Shown: positions 1 through 9,204 of the stretch, in pieces
Position numbering within the stretch: the first letter of the stretch is position 1
How the letters are laid out: every line of letters starts with the position of its first letter
From: Haliclona indistincta
Lineage: Eukaryota > Porifera > Demospongiae > Haplosclerida > Chalinidae
Reading direction: 5' to 3'
Assembly: GCA_964017065.1 (NCBI GenBank)
Contig: OZ024786.1
Location: 10,607,047 to 10,671,046, forward strand
Length of the DNA stretch: 64,000 bases
The notes under the pieces: model-generated
Told to the model about the DNA's origin: nothing
Seen by the model: the letters and a program-made list of their open reading frames with translations, nothing else
The model's database searches: none
Made by a program: the position numbers and the translations under genes

Positions 1-144
1 TGATTTCAGCTCCCTTCGAATGTGCGTGACCATGAGCGTGCGTGCGTGGCGTGAATCACACAATGTGTTTCAATTAGATCACGCACGCACGGCACGCACT
101 CACGCACGCTCATGGTCACGCAAATTCGAAGTGAGCTGAAATCA
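1..144. repeat. Foldback (palindromic) repeat, truncated by window edge
   Basis: The first ~55 bases and bases ~88-144 are reverse complements of each other: the block TGATTTCAGCT at the start pairs with AGCTGAAATCA at 134-144, and a CATGAGCGTGCGTG block pairs with its complement. The loop is short. This is the architecture of a non-autonomous inverted-repeat transposon (MITE). No coding potential. The left boundary cannot be judged because the window starts here. Confidence 0.75.
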
Positions 145-150
145 ACAGTA

Positions 151-475
151 CAAGTAATAAAAACATTTTAACAAAAATGCAAGAGATTTAGGGTTGGTAC
201 ATGTATCGAAAAAGTATGGAAACAAGATTGTGAAAAGCAAACAAGATTTGAAATAAAAAGGATTATAACATTAGCAGTGTAATGCTACCTCCCTATTAAA
301 TTAACTACAACTATCTAAGGCAGTTAATTTAGGGAGGTAGCATTACACTGCTAATGTTATAATCCTTTTTATTTCAAATCTTGTTTGCTTTTCACAATCT
401 TGTTTCCATACTTTTTCGATACATGTACCAACCCTAAATCTCTTGCCATTTTTGTTAAAATGTTTTTATTACTTG
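151..475. repeat. Near-perfect 155-bp-arm foldback element
   Basis: Arms 151-306 and 322-475 are almost exact reverse complements around a loop of about 15 bases. The outer ends read CAAGTAATAAAAAC and GTTTTTATTACTTG. The high arm identity implies recent insertion or a foldback mechanism that keeps the arms alike. No open frame inside. Confidence 0.85.
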
Positions 476-1841
476 TTTCTTTTCTTTTTTATTTATTAAT
501 GACTTAGTTGGCACTTATGCTAATACAGTATAAAGAGATCTATTCCACTGACTGCGAGGCGACCGGCTGCACTCGATCGGCTCTGCACTGTATGCAACAC
601 GTACCACGCAACATTAGCTAAGTTTAAGCTAGCATTCTTACAAGCCTGAACAGGCAAATCCAGTGTAACAGTGAAGAGTTGTTCGTCGTCTGCTGTGAAC
701 ACTGCTAGTGGCAGCAGCATGCACTCGCGTTCCAAGCCATTTGTACTAAGGTGCGCTTGTATTAGAATAATTACATACACGGGCGTGCGCGAGTAGGCGT
801 AACCTAGTAACGGAGTTCAAGCAGAAAGCATGGATGGAGTCTGTTATGGACCAAAAATCGCTGTTTTCCTGGAAATACTCGCTTCTGCTAGTGTTTTAGG
901 CTTAAATAGATGTCAGGTGCACTGATGGTCATAGGTAGCGTTGCTTCTGTGTAAGTTTAGTTGCATTTGGCTCGCTCACTACTGTGCTAGACTCTCTGAA
1001 GAATAAGAAGAAAGAAGAAGATGAACAAACGGGTGATCACGTGAACTCTGGTTTACCACCTTAGACTTCGTTTCTGCTGTTACTAAAGGTTTCTTTGGCA
1101 TCGAAAAAATCGTCTAAGACGCCTCAGACGGTTAGAATCGCTTGAAACGCCCGTGCGGCGAAGATATGAGCGTGCCGTAAGTTGCCTCCTGACGAGACGC
1201 CATATTGTTTCTTTGACGTACCAACATGTTTTCTTGACGGACCTAATGGACTCATTGCAAGCGCTTACCCATCAGTATGGACACCAGATGATTAAAATAC
1301 CGTGAGATTGTACGAGAGAAGAGAAATACACGATTAACTCGTTTTCAGTCTGGTGTATCCGCCATCTTATTTTCGTGCCAACCCTAAATATGCCACGACT
1401 ACCGCGTGGCATAATACAACACTGTAGCGCGCACAGTATTTTGTAGACCAGGGGCGTTACTAGGGTCATTAGAAAGAAAAGGCGCGCGTAAGCGCGCGCA
1501 TTTTTTAAAGTATCTAATTATTATTCATTGAAAATGACGTCATTTTCGTTAATCAAAATCACTCAATGAGGGCGTGTTATGAATGTTATGAATACAGATT
1601 GCAATAAATAGAACTCAGACCATGTGAGCGAGCTTTTCTGCTTCTGCTAGGACTCTACTTAGCCTCGAACCAGGCTCTTTTCATTTGTGTGGGCGGAAAA
1701 AAGAGCCTGGTACACACTGTCTACGCATGCTCCAAAATAATAGTTATTATTCACGTTTATGGCACGGACGTGACGCAACAACAGTACAGGTAACATAGTA
1801 ATGACGTAGCTCGGGCGCAGCTGAAAAAAAAAACAACAAAA
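476..1841. other. No gene recognised
   Basis: No convincing coding segment on either strand. It holds a GC-rich palindrome around 1482-1502 (GCGCGCGTAAGCGCGCGC) and a short inverted copy of the AGGCTC / GAGCCT repeat at about 1661-1713, related to the MITE at 4050-4194. The A-rich tract at 1826-1840 directly precedes the ATG of the zinc-finger exon. Confidence 0.5.
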
Positions 1842-2096
1842 ATGGCGAGTGCATTTACAGCTGCCGCAGCATCGTTGTGTCGATTGTGCCGTGGTCCAGT
1901 AGTTACAAAGAATTCAGTTGCGCTGTTCTCAAACAGTGCCGTACTGGAACGTTTAGGAGAAAGAATTGGGATCTTATTACAGACTACTGTGGCAGTAGTC
2001 AGGCCTGACCAAACCCCTTCTGTGTATGGTCAGGGGACACTAGTATACCAAAGCTGTACACGTCGCAACTATGGTTGCGACCCAATCAGATTGTAG
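1842..2096 (+). CDS. ZAD-like zinc-finger exon (single exon, 84 aa)
   Basis: The ORF opens with ATG after an A-rich leader. Residues 13-16 form a CxxC pair (CRLC), followed by a segment (KNSVALFSNSAV, LERLGERIGILL) like the helical part of ZAD/C4 treble-clef domains found at the N-terminus of many animal zinc-finger proteins. The second Cys pair is poorly preserved: only SCTRRNYGC is seen near the end, where the family usually has CxxC. The role in the family is protein dimerisation next to DNA-binding fingers. No C2H2 fingers follow before the stop at 2094-2096, so this is a lone module, a first exon, or a relic. Inference from motif only. Confidence 0.45.
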   Translation: MASAFTAAAASLCRLCRGPVVTKNSVALFSNSAVLERLGERIGILLQTTVAVVRPDQTPSVYGQGTLVYQSCTRRNYGCDPIRL

Positions 2097-2143
2097 CATT
2101 ACGTTATGAATCTCATTAATTACGTAATTGTAAACAAAACGTT

Positions 2144-2922
2144 ATGGCGGCTTCAGCTTCCATCTCGGACGTGGCTGTACAAAAGGCAGCGTTGAATGCT
2201 GTGCAACAGTTGGGCTACAGCTCTATCAAGGATGAACAACTGAAGGTTGTAGCCGGACTAGTTCGTGGTCATGATGTCTTTGCAGTTCTCCCCACTGGAT
2301 TTGGGAAGAGTCTATGCTTTTCCTGCCTTCCGTACATGTTTGATGAGTTGCTACCATTGGGAGAACCTTCTATTGTAGTCACGGTGACTCCTTTGACGGC
2401 CATAATGAAAGACCAGGTGTGTGACCACTCTCTGAACAAGTTTGAGTGTGTGATAATAATAATAATACTCGCCCTTTTACATGTACATGTAGATCACTAG
2501 TCTGCAAACTCGTGGAGTTGCTGCTTGTTATATAGCAGCAGATCAGCATGATGAGAGTGTCAAGAGAGGAGTCAAGAGAGGTGATTACCAGCTGATTATT
2601 TTTACGCCTGCATGAGATTCTGGACAGCAAAAAATGGAGAAAGTTGTTTCTAAGTGAAGTGTACACACGGCGTCTTAGAGTATTTGTGGTTGATGAGGCT
2701 CACACTTTGAAAAAATGGCGAGTTGTTGCTTAGTCATAGTTACGAGTGGCTGGTTATTGTGGTATGCTATATTACAGGGGTGACACATTTCGGCCAGCTC
2801 TTTTGCGGATTGGAGAGATTCGTAGTCTGTTTCCTCCAAATGTCAATGTTCTTGCCATGACTGCAACAGCATCTATACAGCTACGTATTGAGGTCGCAAA
2901 GATGTTGAGCATTTATTTCTAA
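2144..2922 (+). pseudogene. RecQ-type DNA helicase fragment, frameshifted and truncated
   Basis: Exon 1 (2144-2418) starts MAASASISDVAVQKAAL and carries the Q-like motif region (QLGYSSIKDEQLK), the Walker A motif VLPTGFGKSLC and motif Ia (TPLTAIMKDQV). Exon 2 (2501-2717) gives motif Ib/II, including the DEAH box VVDEAHTLKKW. Exon 3 (2778-2922) gives motif III, AMTATAS. The three join in phase, the second intron (2718-2777) being GC-AG. Around 2608-2613 one frameshift separates IIFTP from EILDSKKW. The helicase C-terminal lobe, RQC and HRDC are absent; the reading ends at TAA 2920-2922. RecQ enzymes unwind DNA 3'-5' with ATP. This copy cannot make a working enzyme and is probably a decayed paralogue. 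Confidence 0.7.
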
Positions 2923-3605
2923 TTCTTACACTATGCAGTTTTCAAAGTTTATAAAATAAACTCTGTACTTGCAGGTTGCAATTTGTAGTAATTTTTATTA
3001 TTGGCCTAGTTATTAATGGTTAATTACAACTTCATTTTTTGTCAGGGACTATTTAAAGTGAACGAAACTTTGCTTGTGTTAATTGGCTAGCAAAACTCTA
3101 GTATGCGTTTTAGGCTAGACACAACCAATGTGCAGTAATATGGAAATAACTCGATTTTAAAAGCGATAAAATACCTCAGCGATCAAAAACGTTAGTGAAT
3201 TTTGCATAACGGCTACTTCAGTACTACCTTAGAGAATATTGTAATGAACATGCAGCTTGATTCTGAAGTCGAACAGCAGCTTCCTCAGCAAATGAGACGT
3301 CAAAAATAAAGTTGTCCGCAAAATGTTGGTGTAAACTTTTGCACATGAAACAGTTTTCTAGACTTTGTCGCTTACTAGACAGTTTTCTAGACTTTCTAGA
3401 CTTTGTATTTCAGCTATAGAGAGAAAGTTATGGCTGCTTTTCGTCTAAAGTTTCAAAGACGAGCCTGGAGTGTGTGTTGCAATGCAATCGCAATTTGTGC
3501 CCATAGACTACTATTGTCATTTCCGCTCAGCAATCACATGTAGGGATGATAAATGAGACTTAGTAGCAACACTCATTATCAATAACATTCATTGTTACTA
3601 CACAG
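2923..3605. other. Non-coding spacer
   Basis: AT-rich sequence without open frames of note. A short tandem of TTCTAGACTTT units lies at 3355-3410. It lies between the helicase relic and the first recognised exon of the SH2 gene; the promoter of that gene, if it starts here, is not recognisable. Confidence 0.5.
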
Positions 3606-6336
3606 GTCAGCAAGATTGCTCTACCACTAGTTCATCCACTACAACCACTACATCTCCAGGTAAATGAATTGCATTTGTATCTGAATTGTATTAGCCTCGA
3701 TGGGCATAGCCACCAGAGTCGTACAAGAGTGTGTGTATGTGTCTCCATCTATCTATCGGGATGATGCTTCAAGCACTACCTGAAATATGCACACAAGCAT
3801 GACACGATTAGTCTTTATGAGCTATTTCTTCCACTAATTCCGTGTTTAAGTTTTAATACCTGTTCCATTCCATTCCGTTGTATCTCTTCACTGGATCATA
3901 AGACATTCTCTGTGGTTTTGTATTTTAACCATCACCAATAAGTGGGGTATGGTGACTGGTTCTTCTGTTGTAGTTGTAGCCATCAATGGCATTAGGGCAC
4001 CACCAGGAGCTCATTGAGATGTAATCATCGAGGGAACATGTAACTCGGTTAGCCTCATCCCCAGGCTCTCGATATAGAGCCTGGTACACATTGCATGCGC
4101 TTGCGTTAATTATGTCCATATTTGGACATAATTAACGCATGCGCATGCAATTTGTAGCAGGCTCTATATCGAGAGCCTGGGGACGAGGCTATAGTAACTC
4201 GGTAAACGGTGAATCCTGATGCTAAACATACTATCCTTCCAAATAAAGTATTGACATACCAAACTAGAGTTCTAATGAACACTTACCCGTGCGCTTAGCT
4301 AGGAGCTAAACACGACTAGCTACTCCAGCATTACTGCAACACGCACGTTACAGCTAGCTCATAGACAGCTCCAGAAAAATAGATGGTAGCATACATGCAC
4401 TAACAGTTGATTGGCTCATCACAGAAGGCCTCAAGAAAGACTGGATACCATAGCTATAGCCTATAGGCCTCAAGAAGCTCTGACGTACGGTACATGTGAG
4501 ACTGAGTGAGGACATCGACATGGATAGGAGGTTGGGTGACACACCCACAATACCGTAAAGGGCTCTTACCAGCACAGAAAACGTCTTCATAGGACTATAA
4601 ATTCAGTGAAGAAGCTGCAGAGAGTTTTTTCGTGGAGAGTTTCGAGCGGTAAGACGTAAACAAGCGTGTTTTTTGACACACACATATACATACATACATA
4701 CATACACAGACGGACACAAACACATAACCCTCGAGCATACTGCGCACGGGTAATAAGGAGAAAATATATTGACTATGCCCAGCGATTGCATGCAGTGGCG
4801 GATATGAGTCTGAATTGATGCCTGGGTAGAAACATAAAGGGGGGTCTGGGGGTTCTCCCCCAGGAAAATTTTTATAATTGGAGCTCTAAAACGTATAGTT
4901 TTGGTAACTTCTGGGAGGAAATCGTTATAGCCAGCTATTAATTTGCACATCGCACGTGTTAAATCAACAATGAATATTACTAGTGAATGTAAAACATTGT
5001 TTGGGGCGAGCCTTGGCGAGAAATGGAATGCTATAACACGTGAGTAATGAAGATTTCGATGTGCGAAGAGATGAAAGCGGCAACCACAGGGCTCGCTCAG
5101 GCTCTCTGGAAGCTCCACCTTTTTGTTGGTCAGCGGTCGGTCGTACCTTCCGGTCGAGCTGTTCTCACAACCATTGGCCTCGCTCAGGCTCGCCCCAATT
5201 ATTATTTTATGAATATAATTAAACTTCAGTTTGATGCCCGGGCAAATGCCCGGGTTTCCCCGTGTGCAGATCCGCCACTGATTGCATGGTCTTACAACTC
5301 ACGGCTAGTCACCTTTCAGATCACAGCACATGTGCAGAATGCAAGCAACATTCCGTGGCAGCGGTATAGACAGCAGAAAGCGGGTTCCTATTATCGTCAT
5401 CAGTAAAATTATACTTTTTCAGACTGCACCCATGTTTTAATTTCACTGTTGTTATTGAAATACTTGGTTACATTCTCCCTCACCTACTTTATATGCTCCT
5501 ATAGCACCGCTATAAACATGCTCACTTCATTATCGTCACCATGCACTGTTTTATACAGCTATAACTGCTCCAGTCATTGTCCCTGGAAAGTATCGAAGAG
5601 ATTTTGAAGATAATTTGCTCAACTCTTTGTTGAAGTTACCGCGATATTGAAGAAGGAATCAGTCAACATAGACAGCCTCAAAGAATATGTTTCTAAATTT
5701 CCCGAGATGAATGATTCACTTGATAATGCTCGCACAATCTCAGACATCATTAATATCATTCATAGACACTCATCTCTCACATCTTGCTCATATCTAAAAG
5801 GAGTTGCTAATTTATTTCGTGTCTCTGCTGCCAATGAAAAAATTCAAAAGTACTATGAATTCGTCGATGAATTCTGTCAGTACAAATTGGCAAACCACAT
5901 TTACATGAAACAAATTTTCTCGACCAAATCAATTGAGTTAACACCTTCTACAACGATTACTTTCAAATTGAGGTGGAACCCCAATGATAAGACACTGTCC
6001 GATATACTGGAGCTTCTCCAACAAGCCTTCGATGATCAGTGTGTCTATGTACACATCGTGGTAGTTAGAGGAGGGAGTGTACGGGTAATCTGCTGTGCTC
6101 CACAGTATCTATTGACCGAACTAGTGAGGCTAGCACAAAATTAAAGAACAGGGAGCTACTGGTGGAGAGCAGTGTCACCTACCTTAGGGTAGGAGACATT
6201 ATAGTAGTGGACGCCAGTGATCAGAATGAGGTGAGGATATGGTGCTGTGTCACATGTGTCAAATTTTGGTTTAATTGTCAGACTTCACTTGTGGAAGATC
6301 TTGTTCTTCAACTAACCATTGCACTTCAGTTGAAAG
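3606..6336 (+). CDS. Tandem-SH2 protein gene, N-terminal exons (with frameshifts)
   Basis: Exons at 3606-3659, 5559-6230 and 6282-6336, joined by GT-AG introns in matching phase. The first encodes a Ser/Thr-rich stretch. The second begins AITAPVIVPGKYRRDFED and then a ~200-residue module (SLKEYVSKFPEM, IFSTKSIELTP, VRVICCAPQYLLTELVRLAQ, NRELLVESSVTYLRVGD) that I recognise only as a repeated N-terminal module of invertebrate signalling genes, function unknown. Two frame breaks are needed inside this exon, one near 5645 (…LKLPRY then KKESVN) and one near 6140 (…LVRLAQ then NRELL). They may be real lesions or assembly errors. The true start is not found; upstream exons may exist. The third exon (TSLVEDLVLQLTIALQLK) leads into the SH2 part. 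Confidence 0.55.
4050..4194. mobile_element. MITE with 9-bp target duplication
   Basis: A perfect-looking palindrome: TAGCCTCATCCCCAGGCTC at the left, its complement ending GGGGACGAGGCTATAG at the right, and a centre of TATGTCCATATTTGGACATA. It is flanked on both sides by TAACTCGGT (4041-4049 and 4195-4203), a 9-bp duplication. Related termini occur at about 1657, 12497-12801 and 63236. It lies in an intron of the SH2 gene. Confidence 0.8.
4300..4780 (-). repeat. Dispersed repeat, copy 1 (inverted relative to copy 2)
   Basis: Over about 450 bases this segment matches the reverse complement of 7860-8260: shared blocks include the CTCCAGCATTACTGCAAC end, a hydrophobic-coding stretch around 4490-4590, TATAAATTCAGTGAAG, GTTTTTTGACACA and GGTTATG…CCCGTGCGCA-like ends. 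Divergence between copies is moderate. It contains a (CATA)n run at 4687-4707. The short ORF 4354-4590 on the - strand lies inside and is not supported as a gene. Confidence 0.6.
4793..5280. mobile_element. hAT-like non-autonomous element with 8-bp TSD
   Basis: The element begins CAGTGGCGGATATGAG and ends CAGATCCGCCACTG, inverted termini of the CAGTGGCG type seen in hAT-superfamily elements. Exact 8-bp direct repeats ATTGCATG flank it (4785-4792 and 5281-5288), as expected for hAT. The 488-bp interior has only short frames and no transposase, so it is a deletion derivative. Confidence 0.85.
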
Positions 6337-6397
6337 GTGAGTTAATTAATAGTAGATAGACTAAATACAAATATGCTGCTCTTCCTTCAAATCACAG

Positions 6398-7076
6398 ACT
6401 TTTTGAGGGTACCTGATTCTCAAGGTATGGTAATACATTTTATGTGTCTGTGTTGCAGTAATACTGTGCACATGGGTCATGAGTGTTTCCTACCCACAGC
6501 AGCTGAGGATGTGATGAAGAGTATGACACACTCCAGTGCTGTGAGTGATGGTGTTACTGATGATGGTATAGTACATAATGGTTGTCAACATACCCAGAGT
6601 GAGCCCTCCAGCTCAATATGGCAGATCACGTTAGAGGAGGCTGAGTATATCTTGACTTATAAACCAGATGGAACCTTTCTTGTCTCGGAAAGAAAGGGGA
6701 AACTCTTTACTGATCCATCATCATCATCAATCAAAACACATGATATCAGTGTTGTGTGAGTAGTACATGTTACCATGGTAACTGGTGTTTATTGTTTGTA
6801 CAGTGTCAATGGGAGGGTTGAGCATTCAGCAATCTACAAAAGAGGACACTATTATGGATTCCCCAGTGATGAAATATTCACATCAGTTGAACAATTTGTA
6901 GCAGTTTGCTTAAGAAAAGGGTTTAATATGAATAAAGGGACACTATCAGTTAAACTGACCAATCAACTATTTCCTGACAAGTGAGTTATCAGTAATGTTG
7001 TTTGTGTTTATCACTTCTCACTACCTGCAGAGATACTCTTGCTAACCTACCATCAGATATTCCTACTATCCTACGA
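6398..7076 (+). CDS. Tandem-SH2 protein gene, first SH2 domain
   Basis: Exons 6398-6755, 6804-6980 and 7031-7076. After a linker comes an SH2 fold: SIWQITLEEAEYIL (start, alpha A), PDGTFLVSERKGK (strand B), THDISVV / NGRVEHSAIYKRG (strands C-D), HYYGFPSDEIFTSVEQFVAV (strand D to alpha B) and GTLSVKLTNQLFP (end). The ending resembles the SH2 domains of the PI3-kinase p85 subunit. SH2 domains bind phosphotyrosine through an Arg in the FLVR motif; here FLVS replaces FLVR, so canonical binding is probably lost or altered. The intron splits the domain at VV|VNGR in phase 2. It acts in the cytoplasm if expressed. Confidence 0.75.
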
Positions 7077-7239
7077 GTGAGTGTGTCTTTTCCAATCACT
7101 CGTTTTTTAGTATTTGCAATTTTGTGAATTTAATTCCATATTAAAACTTGATTTTAGCTACGTACCTACTATCAAGATGCCATACGAAAAAAACTAATAC
7201 CTGCAAGTACTGAGAGTCAAATATTTAGAGAATGGTGTT

Positions 7240-7690
7240 GATTTAACCCTTTAGGGCCTATAGCGGCTTTAGCCGTCATAATTGACTCCACCTACTGTAG
7301 ACGTCATAAATAGTGTGAAAAGTGGTCTAGAAAGGTCAAATAAAGCAAAAGCTAACTTTACCTGAAAAACCCACTGTTTTTCGCCGCGCCTTCCCCACTA
7401 AAATATATAGAACGGGGGAATTTTTAAAGGGGGTGTCCCCCCCTTTAACCCGGGGTTCGAAGGGGCAGAGCCCCTCGCCGCTTTCGGCATTTTTGGGGCT
7501 TCAGGATGCCCGGAAATGCATACTTTGGCATAGAATATGGCCTAAACCATGCTGTTTGCTCACCTGGACACCACCAGGTTTTTAAATCAGTCACCAGGGC
7601 TAAACGAAGACCAAAATTGGCTGGAAAATGACGAGGTCGCAGCACTTAAGTGGCTTCAGTTCCAAATTGGGAGTGGCCAACTCAGAGTTT
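7240..7690. repeat. GC-rich repeat-like insert in SH2-gene intron
   Basis: Between 7380 and 7500 base composition jumps, with G/C runs (GGGGGTGTCCCCCCC, CCCGGGGTTCGAAGGGGC). A similar GGGGGTCTGGGGGTTCTCCCCC run lies inside the hAT-like element near 4840-4865. It looks like part of a transposable element; no termini found. The - strand ORF at 7445-7645 is not supported. Confidence 0.35.
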
Positions 7691-7859
7691 AGTACAGGGC
7701 CGGAAACTTTGACATGCCAGGAAAAAACAGTGCTAGTTTGGAACAGCTAGCATACTGAATGTTGTAGAAATCGCAAGACAAACTGTCAGTTTAGAGCAAG
7801 CCGAATTTTCATCAAAATAATTCAGTCACTAAAGCGTTAATGTGTAATGGTATTGTCTG

Positions 7860-8260
7860 TTATAGCCATTTGTTACCCGTGCATAGTATGCTTGAGGGTT
7901 ATGCATTTGAGTTTGTCTACGTACATACGTATATATATATATATTAATTATGTGTCGTCAAAAAACACCCGTGTTTGCCTCTTACCACCTGAAAATCTCT
8001 ACGAAGACACTCTCTGCAGATTTTTCACTGAATTTATAGTCCTGTGAAGACGTTTTCAGTGCTGGCAAGCCTTGCTTGAGTGGCTAATCCATGGCTTTCT
8101 AAAGTTATGTGTCCTTGTAAGAGCACTTTACGGCATTGTGGGTGTGTCATCTAACCTCCTATGTCCATCTATATCGACGTCCTGGCCTGCATTGAATCTC
8201 ACATGTACCGTCATCAGGTGCTGTCTATGAGCTGTTGCAGTAATGCTGGAGTAGTCGTGT
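7860..8260 (+). repeat. Dispersed repeat, copy 2
   Basis: Reverse-complement match of 4300-4780: shared blocks include GTTACCCGTGCATAGTATG, a (TA)n run at 7930-7950, TTTTTCACTGAATTTATAG, ACTTTACGGCATTGTGGGTG and GAGCTGTTGCAGTAATGCTGG. It sits in the 1.3-kb intron between the two SH2 domains. With copy 1 it makes an inverted pair ~3.1 kb apart. Confidence 0.6.
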
Positions 8261-8374
8261 ACCAACTATGTATCTTAGCTCAGTGCATGGGTATGTGTCT
8301 ATTAGAACTCTAGTTTAAATTTTGTAACTGTAGTGTGTTTAGCTTCTGATAATAATCTTATTTAACCTCCTCAG

Positions 8375-9119
8375 TATTACACATTCAGTGATGTGGCATC
8401 ATTACTTCCCAAGCATTACCCTCACCATGATGAGAGCACATGGCTCTGCAGACAGCTCAGCAAGGAGGAGTCAGAGAGGTTGCTGAGAGGGAGGATAGAT
8501 GAGACATTCCTACTGAGAGCAACTGACCTGTCAGGTCCCATTCACCTCTTCACAGTGGATGTTGTGTAAATCAATATAAATAACAATAATTATTTACTCT
8601 GACGCAAATGCCATACTGCATGGTGCGAGCTTATCATTATAATCGTATAATAATTATAGTAATTTCAATTAGTCAAAAATGTTGTCAGACATATTATCAC
8701 TGTGTGTGTGTTAGTTGTTTGTTGTTCTTTAGGGTACAGAGGAAGGTGGTCAGTCTGTGTGTTTATAGAGATGGTGATTGGTTACTTTTAGAAAGAACAA
8801 GGGAGAGATATGACTCTATCAACACATTAGTGATGCATCGTCTCACTAGAGTAGTTCCTATATCAATTGGTAATCATAAAATACTAGTAAATTTTCGATA
8901 TCCAGTGCACTCATCAAAGTATTATAGTTAATGTGCTTCTTTTTCCATTTGTCAAATTTTGGTTAACAAGTTTTTTAATAATGACATTGTTCATTGTTCT
9001 AAGTAGATGGTACATTGTAATTATCTGGTACAGTAATGAACAGTGAGTGTCTCATTCTAGCACCTATTGACCTTGAGAAGTGTCCTTTACCTGCAATGGA
9101 TGATACAGATGAAGAATAA
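8375..9119 (+). CDS. Tandem-SH2 protein gene, second SH2 domain and C-terminus
   Basis: Exons 8375-8565, 8733-8869 and 9061-9119. The segment YYTFSDVASLLPKHYP is a linker; STWLCRQLSKEESERLLRG and DETFLLRATDLSGP form the start of a second SH2 domain with the FLLR arginine kept, then VVQRKVVSLCVYRDGDW and RYDSINTLVMHRL complete it. The protein ends ISIAPIDLEKCPLPAMDDTDEE with TAA at 9117-9119, overlapping an AATAAA polyadenylation signal (9117-9122). Phases agree across all joins. Tandem SH2 with no catalytic domain suggests an adaptor, loosely p85-like. It converges with the cupin gene, whose apparent stop is ~86 bp away. Confidence 0.75.
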
Positions 9120-9204
9120 TAAATGTATTAACCAGCCCTGTAATATCTAGTAACAAAGTCACTAGGACCACGAAGTGATCAAGGGAGCGTGCAACTCTGT
9201 ATTT

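Noticed and set aside
1272..1469. 65-codon - strand ORF
   Set aside because: No splice, start or family support in a gene-poor stretch.
2379..2666. 95-codon - strand ORF over the helicase relic
   Set aside because: Shadow of the helicase exons, which show real motifs on the + strand.
7440..7470. GGGTTCGAAGG resembling a tRNA T-arm/B box
   Set aside because: No matching acceptor stem, anticodon arm or A box at the right distance.
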